A stretch of DNA of 64,000 nt, from the NCBI RefSeq assembly GCF_001005215.1, contig NZ_LBNQ01000032.1:23370-87369 (forward strand), given 5' to 3'. How positions within the stretch are numbered: position 1 is the stretch's first letter; each line of letters begins with the position of its first letter. The DNA comes from Lampropedia cohaerens. Its GTDB lineage: Bacteria; Pseudomonadota; Gammaproteobacteria; Burkholderiales; Burkholderiaceae_C. Under the pieces are notes generated by a model, which searched no databases, was not told where the DNA came from, and saw only the letters and a program-made list of their open reading frames with translations. Of this stretch, positions 1 to 11,888 are shown piece after piece. The position numbers and the translations under genes are program-made.

Positions 1-1376
1 AGATGGAAAAGGAGGAATGGAAGGATGGCGAAAAGGAAGGCGAGCCAGGCCGCATGGTCAAGACCGGCGAGTGGGAAACCATCAACCAGGCCAGCGCGCT
101 ATGGACACGCCCGAAGAAGGACATCACTGACGAGCAGTACATCGCCTTCTACCAGCACCTGAGCCACGATTTCGCGCCGCCGCTGGCGTGGAGCCACAAC
201 AAGGTCGAGGGCAGTACCGAGTACACCCAGCTGCTGTACATCCCTTCCAAGGCGCCGCATGATCTGTGGAACCGCGACAAGAAGGCCGGCATCAAGCTCT
301 ACGTCAAGCGCGTCTTCATCATGGACGAGGCCGAGGCGCTGCTGCCGTCCTACCTGCGCTTTGTCTTTGGCGTGCTCGACTCGGCTGACCTGCCCCTCAA
401 CGTCAGCCGCGAACTGCTGCAGGAAAGCCGTGACGTGCGCGCCATCCGCGACGGCAACACCCGGCGCGTGCTCGGCATGCTCGAAGCCATGGCGCAGGCT
501 GCCAGCGCGAAGCCGACCGATGCAGACGTGACGGACGTCACCGACAAGAGCGACGCGAGCAAGACCGAGGGCGCGCAGGCCAATGCGATCCCGGAGGAAG
601 AGAAGTACGCACGCTTTTACGCCGAGTTCGGCGCCGTGCTCAAGGAAGGGCTGGGCGAGGACTTCGCCAACCGCGACCGCATCGCCAAGTTGCTGCGCTA
701 TGCCTCCACGGCCAGCGACACGGTCAGCGTCAGCCTGGCCGACTACAAGGCGCGCATGAAGGAAGGCCAGAAGGCCATCTACTACATCACGGCCGACAAC
801 CTCGCCGCAGCCAAGAGCAGCCCACAGCTGGAGCTGTTCAGGAAGAAGGGCATCGAGGTGCTGTTCATGACCGACCGTGTCGACGAGTGGGCCATGGGCT
901 TTCTGCACGAGTTCGATGGCACGCCGCTGCAGTCCATCGCCAAGGGTGCGGTCGATCTGGGTGATCTGCAGGACGAAGAAGAACGCAAGGCCGCCGAGGA
1001 AGCCGCCGCGCAGTTCAAGCCCGTACTGGAAAAACTCAAGCAGGTGCTCAAGGACGAAGCCGAGGACGTGCGCGTGACCACGCGCCTGGTGGACTCCCCC
1101 GCCTGCCTGGTCGTCAAGGACGGCCAGCTCAGCAACCAGATGGCGCGCCTGCTGCGTCAGGCCGGCCAGCCCGTGCCGGAGATGAAACCGGTGCTGGAAG
1201 TCAACCCCGCACACCCACTGGTCACAAAGCTGCAGGACCAGGCCGACACGCAGTTCGAGGAGCTCGCACACATCCTGTTCGACCAGGCCGTGCTGGCCGA
1301 AGGCGGCCTGCCGCGCGATCCGGCCGCCTACGTGCGCCGCGTCAATAACGTGCTGACTGGCAACGCCGCAGCCTGA
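1..1376 (+). CDS. htpG: Chaperone protein HtpG (Hsp90), 5' truncated
   Basis: This is the C-terminal 457 or so residues of bacterial Hsp90, an ATP-dependent cytosolic chaperone. The full protein is usually near 630 residues, so the N-terminal ATPase domain lies before the window. The visible part covers the end of the N domain linker, the middle domain ([29 protein letters not shown] and the catalytic-loop motif [10 protein letters not shown]) and the C-terminal dimerisation domain. The first in-frame ATG at base 3 is internal, not a true start. It precedes the J-domain pair cbpA-cbpM on the same strand, so the three form a chaperone neighbourhood. Confidence 0.96.
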   Translation, partial: MEKEEWKDGEKEGEPGRMVKTGEWETINQASALWTRPKKDITDEQYIAFYQHLSHDFAPPLAWSHNKVEGSTEYTQLLYIPSKAPHDLWNRDKKAGIKLYVKRVFIMDEAEALLPSYLRFVFGVLDSADLPLNVSRELLQESRDVRAIRDGNTRRVLGMLEAMAQAASAKPTDADVTDVTDKSDASKTEGAQANAIPEEEKYARFYAEFGAVLKEGLGEDFANRDRIAKLLRYASTASDTVSVSLADYKARMKEGQKAIYYITADNLAAAKSSPQLELFRKKGIEVLFMTDRVDEWAMGFLHEFDGTPLQSIAKGAVDLGDLQDEEERKAAEEAAAQFKPVLEKLKQVLKDEAEDVRVTTRLVDSPACLVVKDGQLSNQMARLLRQAGQPVPEMKPVLEVNPAHPLVTKLQDQADTQFEELAHILFDQAVLAEGGLPRDPAAYVRRVNNVLTGNAAA

Positions 1377-1677
1377 CACCAGAAGGCCGCTGGCAGGCGA
1401 CAGGCGCGGGACCGGCTGCACGTACTGGCGCTACCGCACCTGGCCGGCCTTGCCGGTTGACCAGTGGTGTTGCAGAACGCACCGTCAGCCCCTATCTGCA
1501 GGACATCCATTCGGCAGGCCTGCAGATAGCCTCCGCGGATCCCGCCCCGGCAGCGTGTAGGAGACCATGGCCCTACCTACAATGGCCCGGAACCGGTCGC
1601 GGCCCTTGTCACGCAGGCAGCGAGGCGCCACAGTGACAAGGGCCGCCAGGTTCCCGCCTTTTTCCAGTGAGGACCGC
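1377..1677. other. Intergenic region between htpG and cbpA
   Basis: About 300 bases without a convincing gene. I see no strong terminator and no long coding frame with family resemblance. A ribosome-binding sequence GTGAGGA lies just before the cbpA ATG. The frame of cbpA stays open upstream, but the extra N-terminal sequence is not part of the J-domain family. Confidence 0.5.
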
Positions 1678-2640
1678 ATGGACTACAAGGACTATTACAA
1701 GATTCTTGGCGTGGCCAGGAATGCGAGTGCCGACGAAATCAAGAAGGCCTACCGCAGGCTGGCGCGCAAGTACCATCCGGACATCAGCACCGAGGCCGAT
1801 GCGGTCGCGCGCATGGCGGAGATCAACGAAGCCCACGCCGTGCTTTCCGACCCCGAAAAACGCGCCGAATACGACGCGCTCGGCGAGCCCGGACAGTTTG
1901 CGCAGTCGGGAGGTTTTCAGCCGCCGCCGGGCTGGGGCCGCACGCGCGGCGGCAGTGCCCATTTCGACGATGCCACCGTTGACGATCTCGGCGGCTTTGG
2001 CGGAGGCCATTACAGCAGCTTCTTCGAGGAATTCTTTGGCCGCGGCCGACGCCATCGCCAGGGCAGCGCGCCGGACATGCGCGGACAGGATCGCCACGCA
2101 ACCATTGTGCTGACGATTCCCGAGAGCTACTCCGGAACCGTGCGCACCTTGCAGCTGCGCGGCGTCACCATGGATGCCGAAGGCCATGCGCATGACGATG
2201 TGCGCGAGCTGCAGGTCACTATTCCCAAGGGCGTCCATGAGGGCCAGATGATCCGGCTGGCCGGCAAGGGCGAGCCCGGCATCGGCAATGGACCGCCGGG
2301 CGACCTGCTGCTGCAGGTGCGCTTTGCCGACGACCGGCGCTGGCACGCCGAGGGCAAGAACGTCTACCAGCAGCTGCCGCTGACTGTTTGGGAGGCGGCG
2401 CTGGGCGGAGTCGTGACCTTCGACACGCTGGCAGGACGGTTGGAAATCAACGTGCCGCCTGGCAGCCAGCCCGGGCGCAAGCTGCGCATCAAGGGCAAGG
2501 GCCTGCCGGCGCGTGAGCCTGGCGACCTGTACCTGGTCGTGCAGCTGGCCGTGCCGGCACCGGTGACCGAAGCCCAGCGCGAGGCGTACCAGGCGCTGGC
2601 CAAGGCATTTGCGAATTTCAATCCGCGCGCAGGAGGATGA
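1678..2640 (+). CDS. cbpA: Curved-DNA-binding J-domain co-chaperone CbpA
   Basis: Type II Hsp40 of 320 residues, close to the E. coli CbpA length of 306. It stimulates DnaK ATPase activity and binds curved DNA in the nucleoid. The J domain fills residues 1-70 with the HPD motif at 33-35. A Gly/Phe-rich linker runs from about 75 to 125, followed by two beta-sandwich substrate-binding domains (TIPKGVHEGQMIRLAGKG and the later INVPPGSQPGRKLRIKGKG). The start was chosen at MDYKDYYKILG because the J domain begins there and GTGAGGA precedes it; the longer open frame upstream is not conserved. The cbpM gene follows after 3 bases. Confidence 0.94.
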   Translation: MDYKDYYKILGVARNASADEIKKAYRRLARKYHPDISTEADAVARMAEINEAHAVLSDPEKRAEYDALGEPGQFAQSGGFQPPPGWGRTRGGSAHFDDATVDDLGGFGGGHYSSFFEEFFGRGRRHRQGSAPDMRGQDRHATIVLTIPESYSGTVRTLQLRGVTMDAEGHAHDDVRELQVTIPKGVHEGQMIRLAGKGEPGIGNGPPGDLLLQVRFADDRRWHAEGKNVYQQLPLTVWEAALGGVVTFDTLAGRLEINVPPGSQPGRKLRIKGKGLPAREPGDLYLVVQLAVPAPVTEAQREAYQALAKAFANFNPRAGG

Positions 2641-2643
2641 GCC

Positions 2644-2964
2644 ATGCCACACACGGAGCACGTCGTGCCAGAACTGCTGGGTGAGGAGCCGCTGACGCTC
2701 AGCCAGATCGCCCATGTCTGTTGCATTGAGGAGGCCTGGGTCGTGCAGCGCGTCAGCAGCGGAGTACTGCTGCCTGATGCGTGCGACGCGCAGTCTACGC
2801 CTCCGTCCGCGTGGCGGTTCAGCGCCCGAATGCTGGCGCGCGCGCGCCGCATCGCAGAACTGGAGCGCACGTTCAATGCTGACCCTGAACTGGCCGCGCT
2901 GACGGCAGACCTGATGGAAGAAGTCCGCCGCCTGCGCCGCGCGCTGCAGCAGATGAGCGCGTAG
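2644..2964 (+). CDS. cbpM: Chaperone modulator CbpM
   Basis: Small 106-residue protein of the CbpM/MerR_2 type. It binds the J domain of CbpA and inhibits both its co-chaperone and DNA-binding activities. An N-terminal helix-turn-helix-like stretch (LTLSQIAHVCCIEEAWVVQRV) is followed by an Arg-rich C-terminal helix (MEEVRRLRRALQQ). It starts 3 bases after the cbpA stop, with AGGAGG inside the end of cbpA as ribosome-binding site, so the two are translationally linked. The assignment rests mainly on the pairing with cbpA and on size. Confidence 0.88.
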   Translation: MPHTEHVVPELLGEEPLTLSQIAHVCCIEEAWVVQRVSSGVLLPDACDAQSTPPSAWRFSARMLARARRIAELERTFNADPELAALTADLMEEVRRLRRALQQMSA

Positions 2965-2980
2965 TCGCCGTATACCGCGG

Positions 2981-4549
2981 TCAGGCCGTGCGGCGTGAAG
3001 CGGCTTTCCTGGCGCGCGTTTTCCCGCCAGTGCCACTGGGCGGGGCGGCATGCTCCGCCTGGCTCAGCAGGTAATGCAGCAGCATGCCCACAGGCCGACC
3101 GGTCGCCCCTTTGGCCGCGCCACTTTTCCAGGCCGTGCCGGCGATGTCCAGATGCGCCCAGGGCCAGTTGCCGACGAACTTCTGCAGGAACTTCGCCGCC
3201 GTGACAGAGCCGGCCTCGCGTCCGGCCACGTTGGCCACGTCGGCAAAGTTGCTCTTGAGCCCACTGGCGTAATCTTCGTCCAGCGGCATGCGCCAGGCCA
3301 GGTCCTGCGCCTGCTCGCCGGCCTGCAGCAGCGCATCGGCCAGCGCATCCTCGCTGGCGTAAAGGCCACTGCGCACGCCACCCAGGGCAATCACGCAGGC
3401 GCCAGTCAGCGTGGCAATATCGATGACGGCACGGGGCTTGAAGCGATCGGCATAGGTCAGCGCGTCGCACAGAATGAGCCGGCCTTCCGCATCAGTGTTG
3501 AGGATCTCGATGGTCTGCCCGCTCATGCTGGTGACCACATCGCCGGGCTTGACCGCCTTGCCGCCGGGCATGTTCTCCGTGGCAGGAATCAGCCCGACGA
3601 CGTTGATGGCTGGCTGCAGCCTTGCCAACGCCTCGAACACGCCCAACACGCTGGCGGCGCCGCACATGTCGAACTTCATTTCGTCCATGCCTGCTGCCGG
3701 CTTGATGGAAATGCCTCCGGTATCGAATGTCACCCCCTTGCCCACCAGCACCACTGGCGCCTGCTCCTTGGCCGCCCCCTGATACTGCAGCTCGATGAAC
3801 TGGGGCGGCGTGGCCGACCCTTGTGCCACGGCGAGAAATGCCCCCATCTTGAGCCGCGAAATCTCACGCAGGCCAAGGATCTTGGCCGTGATGTGCTTGT
3901 GCTTGGCCAGCGTGCGTGCCGTATCTGCCAGGTACGACGGCGTCGCATGGTTGGCCGGCAGGTTGCCCAGCTCACGCGCCAGGGCCACGCCGGCAGCAGC
4001 GGCCTGCGCCCGCTCGAACGCCTGCCGCGCGGCGGCGGCATCGGCCACGCCATACACCAGCTTTTGCAGCGCCAGTGGTTTTTCGCTGGGCTTGGTGGCG
4101 GTATAGCGGTAGCTGGTCGTGGCCAGCGTCACAGCTGCGGCATAGTGCGCCGAGGCATCGGCTGCGGCGTCAAGGTTGACGACCACAGCCTTGCCAACGC
4201 TGCTGTGGCACAGTGCACTCTCACAGCCCGACAGGGCCTTGCGCAGATCGGTCGCATTGCCCGTAGCAGTTGACGCCAGCACGACCTTGCGTGCAGCGAC
4301 TTGTGCGACACTGTAGAGTGCCAGCGTCTGGCCGGCCTTGGCAGGCTCCAGATCACCGGCTTGCAGCGCTGCGTGCAGCGTCGCCTCCAGTGGCGGCTGC
4401 GCTGCGGCACTGGCGGTGCGCTTGCCCTGTTTCTGCGATGCCTGGCTCCCTGGCTGGTAGCTGCCGGGCACCAGCACCAGCAGCAAGTCGGCCTTCTCCT
4501 TGGCGGCGGAGGCCAGATTCAGGGATTTGAGTTCCAGCGAAGTGGGCAT
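2981..4549 (-). CDS. pepA: Cytosol (leucyl) aminopeptidase, M17 family
   Basis: A 522-residue M17 aminopeptidase that releases N-terminal residues from peptides using two divalent metals, usually as a hexamer in the cytosol. The family signature NTDAEGRL is at about residues 351-358, and the metal-binding [11 protein letters not shown] segment at about 270-280. The start [11 protein letters not shown] has GGAGG eight bases upstream; the longer open frame has no support. It is divergent from lptF, an arrangement conserved in many Proteobacteria, where PepA in E. coli also acts as a DNA-binding regulator. The C-terminus is Lys/Arg rich ([13 protein letters not shown]). Confidence 0.96.
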   Translation of the reverse strand: MPTSLELKSLNLASAAKEKADLLLVLVPGSYQPGSQASQKQGKRTASAAAQPPLEATLHAALQAGDLEPAKAGQTLALYSVAQVAARKVVLASTATGNATDLRKALSGCESALCHSSVGKAVVVNLDAAADASAHYAAAVTLATTSYRYTATKPSEKPLALQKLVYGVADAAAARQAFERAQAAAAGVALARELGNLPANHATPSYLADTARTLAKHKHITAKILGLREISRLKMGAFLAVAQGSATPPQFIELQYQGAAKEQAPVVLVGKGVTFDTGGISIKPAAGMDEMKFDMCGAASVLGVFEALARLQPAINVVGLIPATENMPGGKAVKPGDVVTSMSGQTIEILNTDAEGRLILCDALTYADRFKPRAVIDIATLTGACVIALGGVRSGLYASEDALADALLQAGEQAQDLAWRMPLDEDYASGLKSNFADVANVAGREAGSVTAAKFLQKFVGNWPWAHLDIAGTAWKSGAAKGATGRPVGMLLHYLLSQAEHAAPPSGTGGKTRARKAASRRTA

Positions 4550-4605
4550 GGCGCGCGTTCCTCCAGTCGAAATCGATAACAAAAGCAATTCGGAAAACCC
4601 AACCC

Positions 4606-5706
4606 ATGTTGTTTGACGCATCCCTGCGCAAAGAACTCTCGCGCAGCTTTCTCGGCACCGTGACGGTGCTGCTGACCGTGGTGGTCACATTGATGCTGGT
4701 TCGTTCGCTGCGCATGGCCAGTCGTGGCGCGGTCGGGCCTTCCGACATTATGCTGGTGATGGGCTACACCGTGCTGGGTTACCTGCCCATCGTGCTGAGC
4801 CTGAGCATGTTCGTGGCCATCATTGGCACGCTGGCGCGCATGTACCGCGACAGCGAGATGGTGGTCTGGTTTGCCAGCGGCCGCGGGCTGAGCGGCTTCA
4901 TTGCACCGCTGGCACGCTTTGCCATGCCCATTGTGCTGGCCATTGGCGGCCTGTCGCTGGTGAGCTGGCCATGGTCGCAGGCGCAGGTGCTGGAGTTGCG
5001 CCACCAGTTCCAGCAGCGCAGTGACCTCGACCGCATCGCTCCGGGGGAATTCCAGGTGTCCTCCAGCGGCGACAGCGTGTTCTTCGTGGACCGCGACAGC
5101 AGTTCGCTGGAGCATGCGCAGCAGATTTTCTTTGCCCAGGAGAAGGTCGACACGAGTGCGGTTACCACGGCGCGTCAAGCGAGCCTCGTGCAACAGCAGG
5201 GCCAGACCTGGGTGACACTGGATTCTGGCCAGCGCATCGAACAACTGCGCGGTGACGCGCCGGCGCTGCGGGTGGCGGATTTCGAGCGCTATGAGGTCCT
5301 GTTGCACAAAGAACCCATCAGCACTGCGGAGACTTCCGTGCAAACCACGCCGACCCTGGAATTGCTGGCCCAGTCGTCCGACCCTGCCGCCCAAGCCGAA
5401 CTGGCCTGGCGCATTGGCCTGATCCTGGCGGCCATCAACTACGTGCTGCTGGCGCTGGCGCTGACCAGCGGCAACCCACGCTCGGGCCGCACCGGTCATC
5501 TGGTGACAGCCCTGCTGGTGTTCATCGTCTACTTCAACCTGCTCTCGCTCGGGGAGAGCTGGGTGGCGCGCGGCGCCATTGCAGGTGGTCTGTGGCTGGT
5601 GCTGCTGCACGGTGGCATCTTCCTGCTGGCCGTGGCGTGGCTGGCCATGCGCAACGCGCAATGGTCGCTGCGGCGGCTCTGGCCGGGCAGGAGGGCGGCG
5701 GCATGA
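4606..5706 (+). CDS. lptF: LPS export ABC transporter permease LptF
   Basis: Inner-membrane permease of 366 residues. With LptG and the ATPase LptB it forms the LptB2FG complex, which extracts lipopolysaccharide from the inner membrane and passes it to LptC and LptA. Hydrophobic segments are visible at about 13-35, 52-75 and 97-120, then a periplasmic beta-jellyroll stretch (about 125-260) and three more membrane segments before the end. Its stop overlaps the start of lptG as ATGA, and it is divergent from pepA. No lptB is in this window. Confidence 0.94.
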   Translation: MLFDASLRKELSRSFLGTVTVLLTVVVTLMLVRSLRMASRGAVGPSDIMLVMGYTVLGYLPIVLSLSMFVAIIGTLARMYRDSEMVVWFASGRGLSGFIAPLARFAMPIVLAIGGLSLVSWPWSQAQVLELRHQFQQRSDLDRIAPGEFQVSSSGDSVFFVDRDSSSLEHAQQIFFAQEKVDTSAVTTARQASLVQQQGQTWVTLDSGQRIEQLRGDAPALRVADFERYEVLLHKEPISTAETSVQTTPTLELLAQSSDPAAQAELAWRIGLILAAINYVLLALALTSGNPRSGRTGHLVTALLVFIVYFNLLSLGESWVARGAIAGGLWLVLLHGGIFLLAVAWLAMRNAQWSLRRLWPGRRAAA

Positions 5707-6848
5707 AGATCGTCACGCGCATGCTGCAGTCGGAAATCATCGCTGCAGTGGCAATGACCACGGCAGCGTTTCTCGCGCTGCTACTGTTTTTCGACCTCAT
5801 CAGCGAAAGCCGCTTCGTCAACCGCACCGGCGCGCAGACCTATGGGCTGCTGGAGATGCTCACGCACATGGCCTTCTCGGCGCCGCAGCACCTGTACGAG
5901 TTGCTGCCCATCTGCGTACTGATAGGCAGCATCTTCGTGATGGTGCGCTATGCGCGCACCTCGCAGTTCACCATCTTGCGCACGGCCGGCCTGGGCCCGG
6001 GGCGGGCTCTGGCGATACTGCTGTCCGTCGGTGCCCTGTTTACCGCCATGACCTTCGTGCTCGGCGATTACGTGGCGCCCTGGGCCGAGCGCTCGGCCCA
6101 GCTGCTGCGCGCCCAACATGTGGGCGGTCAGATCGTTGCTGGCGGCGGCCAGGGCGCCTGGCTACGCGAGCGCCAGCAGGACCATTCGGTCATCGTCAGC
6201 GTCACGGCACTGCGCACCGATGGCGAAGTGCAGGGCATCCGCATCTACACCTTTGCGCCCGACGGCAAGCTGGCGCGCCAGCTGCGTGCCGAGCGTGCCC
6301 AGATCCTGCCCGATGCCTGGCAGCTGCATGCGGTGCAGGAGGAGGTGTTGCCCACGCAGCAGCCGGCGCTGACCTTCGAGCCGGACGGCTCGCTCAGTGG
6401 CGACGTGCAGCCGCTGCAGGTCAACCGCCTCGACACCCTGCGCTGGCCCACCGCAATCACGCGCGAGATGGTCAATGCTGCCATTCTCAAGCCTGACGGC
6501 ATGTCCACCATGCAGCTGTTCGATTACGTCGCGCATCTGCGCGCCAACGAGCAGGCGACCCAGCGCTTCGAGCTGGAGCTGTGGCGCAAGGTGTTCTACC
6601 CGCTGGGCTGTCTGGTCATGGTGGTGCTGGCGCTGCCGTTTGCCTATCTGCACTTTCGCACCGGCAACATGGTCAGCCAGATGTTCGTGGGCATTCTGGT
6701 CGGGGTGAGCTACCTGCTGCTCAACAACGTCCTCGGTTACGCCGGCACCCTGCGCAACTGGTCGCCGCTGCTGACGGCGGCAACACCCGCCCTGCTGTAC
6801 AGCGCCCTGGCGATCGGCGTGTTTCTGCATATGGTGCGTCGCCAATGA
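5703..6848 (+). CDS. lptG: LPS export ABC transporter permease LptG
   Basis: Second permease of the LptB2FG lipopolysaccharide exporter, 381 residues. N-terminal membrane segments (AAVAMTTAAFLALLLFFDLI and following) flank a periplasmic jellyroll, and three hydrophobic segments close the protein (LGCLVMVVLALPFAYLHF; FVGILVGVSYLLLNNVLG; the last 20 residues). The start [12 protein letters not shown] overlaps the lptF stop by 4 bases, and its own stop overlaps the start of the next gene the same way, so three genes are translationally coupled. Confidence 0.94.
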   Translation: MKIVTRMLQSEIIAAVAMTTAAFLALLLFFDLISESRFVNRTGAQTYGLLEMLTHMAFSAPQHLYELLPICVLIGSIFVMVRYARTSQFTILRTAGLGPGRALAILLSVGALFTAMTFVLGDYVAPWAERSAQLLRAQHVGGQIVAGGGQGAWLRERQQDHSVIVSVTALRTDGEVQGIRIYTFAPDGKLARQLRAERAQILPDAWQLHAVQEEVLPTQQPALTFEPDGSLSGDVQPLQVNRLDTLRWPTAITREMVNAAILKPDGMSTMQLFDYVAHLRANEQATQRFELELWRKVFYPLGCLVMVVLALPFAYLHFRTGNMVSQMFVGILVGVSYLLLNNVLGYAGTLRNWSPLLTAATPALLYSALAIGVFLHMVRRQ

Positions 6849-7252
6849 GTCCTGACAACACCGCTTCCCTGCAACATACCGGCGTCATCCTGTTTGGTCA
6901 CGGCTCGCGCGATCCGCTCTGGCGCGAGCCCATGGAGCGCATGGCCGATGCACTGCGCCGGCGACGGGCAGACCGACCCGTTTTGTGCGCCTACCTGGAG
7001 CTGAGCAAGCCGGACCTGGAAGGCGCCATGCAACAGCTACGCGGGCAGCACCCGCAACTGCGTACGGTGTGGATCTATCCGGTCTTTCTGGGCATGGGAA
7101 CGCATGCGCGTCAAGACCTGCCGCGCCTGCGCGATGAGCTGGCCGCGCAGCATCCGGACCTGACCATCGCCCTTGCCCCCGCACTGGGTACGGATGATCG
7201 GCTGATCGAACTGGTTGCCGACATCATCGAGGCGCAGATGGGCGATGCTTAG
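6845..7252 (+). CDS. cbiX: CbiX-type sirohydrochlorin cobalt/iron chelatase family protein
   Basis: A 135-residue single-domain chelatase of the small CbiX/SirB class, which inserts Co2+ or Fe2+ into sirohydrochlorin for cobalamin or siroheme synthesis. The motif FGHGSRD near residues 17-23 carries the catalytic histidine, and a second His lies in LGMGTHARQDL. It overlaps lptG by ATGA. Its coupling to the LPS transport genes is probably a matter of operon layout rather than of function. No other tetrapyrrole gene is nearby, so the metal and the substrate remain open. Confidence 0.82.
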   Translation: MSPDNTASLQHTGVILFGHGSRDPLWREPMERMADALRRRRADRPVLCAYLELSKPDLEGAMQQLRGQHPQLRTVWIYPVFLGMGTHARQDLPRLRDELAAQHPDLTIALAPALGTDDRLIELVADIIEAQMGDA

Positions 7253-7270
7253 GACCTGTTCACGTCCCTT

Positions 7271-9405
<2,135 letters not shown>

Positions 9406-9536
9406 TCGCCCAGCCCTGGCAGCACCGCCGCTGCCATCGGCACCAGCGGCCGGCATTCAGCCTGCACCGCCTTCAGCGAATGTGCAGGCAGGGCTTGGCC
9501 GTCCAGCCTGACCACGGAGTTTGAGGAATCCCCATC

Positions 9537-10496
9537 ATGAACACCATTGCAGAGCCTGCCTCCCGCGTATCAAGTGCCGACAAGGCACGGCGCGAAGCGA
9601 TCAAGCTGGAAAAGCGTCTGTGCCGCGAGGTCGCGCGCGCCATCACCGACTTCAACATGATTGAGGACGGCGACAAGGTCATGGTGTGCATGTCCGGCGG
9701 CAAGGACAGCTACACCCTGCTGGACATCCTGCGCAAGCTGCAAAAACGCGCCCCCATCCGCTTCGAGATCGTGGCCGTCAACCTGGACCAGAAGCAGCCG
9801 GGCTTTCCCGACCACATCCTGCCGGACTACCTGCGCGCGCAAGGGGTGGACTTCCACATCGAGACGCAGGACACCTACAGCATCGTCAAGCGCGTCATTC
9901 CCGAGGGCAAGACCACCTGCGGGCTGTGCAGCCGGCTGCGCCGCGCAATCCTCTATTCGGTGGCCGACCGGCTTGGCTGCACGAAGATTGCGCTGGGCCA
10001 CCACCGCGACGACATCCTGCAGACCCTGCTTCTGAACATGTTCTTCGGTGGGCGCATGAAGGGCATGCCACCCAAGCTCGTCAGTGACGACGGCAAGCAC
10101 GTGGTCATCCGCCCGCTGGCCTATATCCCGGAAAAGGACACCCGCCAGTGGGCCGAGTACCAGCAGTTCCCGATCATCCCCTGCAACCTCTGCGGCAGCC
10201 AGGACAACCTGCAGCGCCAGATCGTCGGCGACATGCTGCGCGAGTGGGACAAGAAGTATCCCGGCCGCCTGGAGAGCATGTTCCGCGCCATGGGCAACAT
10301 CGTCACCACGCACATGATGGACCCGCAGTTGCACGACTTCAAGGGCGCGCGTGCCACTGGCGTGGCCGAGCCCGGCGGCGACATGGCCTTTGACCCTGAC
10401 AGCTTCCCCGAGAAGTTCGTGCCAGCTGCCAGTGGTGATACGCTGGGCATTACCATCCAGCTGCAGACGGACCTGGCTCGTTCGGCCTGCGGGTGA
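9537..10496 (+). CDS. ttcA: tRNA 2-thiocytidine(32) synthetase TtcA
   Basis: ATP-dependent enzyme that thiolates cytidine 32 of certain tRNAs, using a [4Fe-4S] cluster. At 319 residues it has the family length. The PP-loop SGGKDS is at residues 53-58. Conserved cysteine pairs are C128/C131 ([11 protein letters not shown]) and C216/C219 (CNLCGSQ), the cluster region. The start at [10 protein letters not shown] agrees with the family N-terminus. It is transcribed in the same direction as nrdF, after a 130-base gap. Confidence 0.95.
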   Translation: MNTIAEPASRVSSADKARREAIKLEKRLCREVARAITDFNMIEDGDKVMVCMSGGKDSYTLLDILRKLQKRAPIRFEIVAVNLDQKQPGFPDHILPDYLRAQGVDFHIETQDTYSIVKRVIPEGKTTCGLCSRLRRAILYSVADRLGCTKIALGHHRDDILQTLLLNMFFGGRMKGMPPKLVSDDGKHVVIRPLAYIPEKDTRQWAEYQQFPIIPCNLCGSQDNLQRQIVGDMLREWDKKYPGRLESMFRAMGNIVTTHMMDPQLHDFKGARATGVAEPGGDMAFDPDSFPEKFVPAASGDTLGITIQLQTDLARSACG

Positions 10497-10563
10497 CGGT
10501 GTACACCGCAGCGCACCGTTGTGCGTTGAGGGATCCGGGGTAACCAACCAGAGGAGACGCATC

Positions 10564-11187
10564 ATGACGGATCGCAGCTTGTCTTCCTTGCCACAGGCAA
10601 GCTATCGTCTGCTGATACTCGTGCTGGCAGTCATCACCCTGGCGCTGGCTGGCTGCAGCAGCACCCGCGTGATCGATAACGACGTGCGCACCTTCTCCAC
10701 GCTGGCGTCCATGCCGGAGCCTCCAACCTATCGGCTCCAGCGGCTGCCTTCACAGCAGATTGACAGCCCGTTTCGCGCCATGATCGAGCGCATCGCCACC
10801 GAGGAGCTGGCGCGCGTGGGCATGCAGCGCGACGACACAAACGGCGCACTGCGGCTCGAACTTGGCGCCTACGCCAACGCCTACCTGCCCGATTGGCCGT
10901 ATTACAGCAACTTCGGCTTCGGACTCGGCTATGGCCCCTGGGGCTGGAATCCTGCCTTCGGTTACTGGGGCGGCTGGCGCGATCGTCCGCCCACCCTGTA
11001 CGTGCGCGAGGTGCGCCTGATCCTGCGCGATAGCGAAGGCAACGTGGTCTACGAGACATCGGCCCGCTATGACGACATCTGGACCAACGACGAGGCCATC
11101 TACCGCGCGCTGTTCCGCTCGGCGCTGGATGGTTTTCCGACGCCGCCACAGGGTGTCCGGCGCATTCGCCACGAAATCGTGCCATGA
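10564..11187 (+). CDS. DUF4136-type lipoprotein
   Basis: A 207-residue predicted lipoprotein. A hydrophobic signal segment ends in the lipobox LALAGC with Cys31 as lipidation site. A mature domain follows that resembles DUF4136, a family of unknown function found in Gram-negative envelopes. The middle (about 110-150) is unusually rich in Tyr, Trp, Gly and Phe (YYSNFGFGLGYGPWGWNPAF), followed by a TLYVREVRLILRD beta-strand region. AGGAGACGC precedes the start. It overlaps the following phosphatase gene by ATGA, so the two are probably one transcript. Confidence 0.8.
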   Translation: MTDRSLSSLPQASYRLLILVLAVITLALAGCSSTRVIDNDVRTFSTLASMPEPPTYRLQRLPSQQIDSPFRAMIERIATEELARVGMQRDDTNGALRLELGAYANAYLPDWPYYSNFGFGLGYGPWGWNPAFGYWGGWRDRPPTLYVREVRLILRDSEGNVVYETSARYDDIWTNDEAIYRALFRSALDGFPTPPQGVRRIRHEIVP

Positions 11188-11876
11188 ATGCCCCCCACAC
11201 GCCGATGGAAGAGGCGCCAGATGAACTGCCCATGGCGGCTACCCGCCTGACACTGATCCGCCACGGCGAAACCGACTGGAATCACAGCGCGCGCATCCAG
11301 GGCCACACCGACATCCCGCTCAACGCACGGGGCAGACAACAGGCCGGGCGCATGGCCCAGGCGCTGGCCGACAGCGCACCGGACGTCATCTACAGCAGTG
11401 ACCTGCAGCGTGCCTGGCAGACCGCACAGGCGCTGCAGGAAACCACCAGCGCACCGCTGCTGCCGAATGCCGACCTGCGCGAGCGCTGTTTTGGCGTTTT
11501 GCAGGGGCAGACCATTGAACAGATCTGCGCACAGGATGCAACGCTCGCCAAGGCCTTCAAGTCCCGTGATGCTGCCTACCGCCCGCCAGGCGGCGAGAGC
11601 ATGCAGATGTTCCGCGACCGGGTTTTGCATGCCGTGGATCAACTTGCGGCGCGGCATGCCGGCCAGCATATCGTGCTGGTCGCGCATGGCGGCGTGCTGG
11701 ACATCCTCTACCGCCATGCCGCAGGCCTGGATCTGCAGGTCAGCCGCAGCTGGGTCATTGAGAACACCTCCATCCACCGGATGCTCTGGGCAGCGGGAAC
11801 CCTCACGCTGCTGGCCTGGGGCGACGTGGCGCACCTCGACGCGCTGGCCGAGACCGCGCCGCAGCACTATGTGTAA
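11184..11876 (+). CDS. Histidine phosphatase family protein (phosphoglycerate mutase-like)
   Basis: A 230-residue member of the histidine phosphatase superfamily. The RHGE signature is at residues 26-29, His27 being the phosphorylated residue. The second catalytic His lies in LVAHGGVLDILYRHA, and the ERCFGVLQG segment carries the usual acidic residue. Family members include GpmB, CobC-type alpha-ribazole phosphatases and broad phosphatases. The sequence alone does not settle the substrate, and an assignment to glycolysis would be doubtful. The start overlaps the DUF4136 lipoprotein stop, and the gene ends 12 bases from the convergent ppk2. Confidence 0.88.
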   Translation: MNAPHTPMEEAPDELPMAATRLTLIRHGETDWNHSARIQGHTDIPLNARGRQQAGRMAQALADSAPDVIYSSDLQRAWQTAQALQETTSAPLLPNADLRERCFGVLQGQTIEQICAQDATLAKAFKSRDAAYRPPGGESMQMFRDRVLHAVDQLAARHAGQHIVLVAHGGVLDILYRHAAGLDLQVSRSWVIENTSIHRMLWAAGTLTLLAWGDVAHLDALAETAPQHYV

Positions 11877-11888
11877 GTACCTGTTCGC

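Noticed and set aside
99..1421. Long open frame on the minus strand, opposite htpG
   Set aside because: It is a shadow of a high-G+C gene: no family resemblance, and His/Gln/Leu-rich translation typical of antisense frames.
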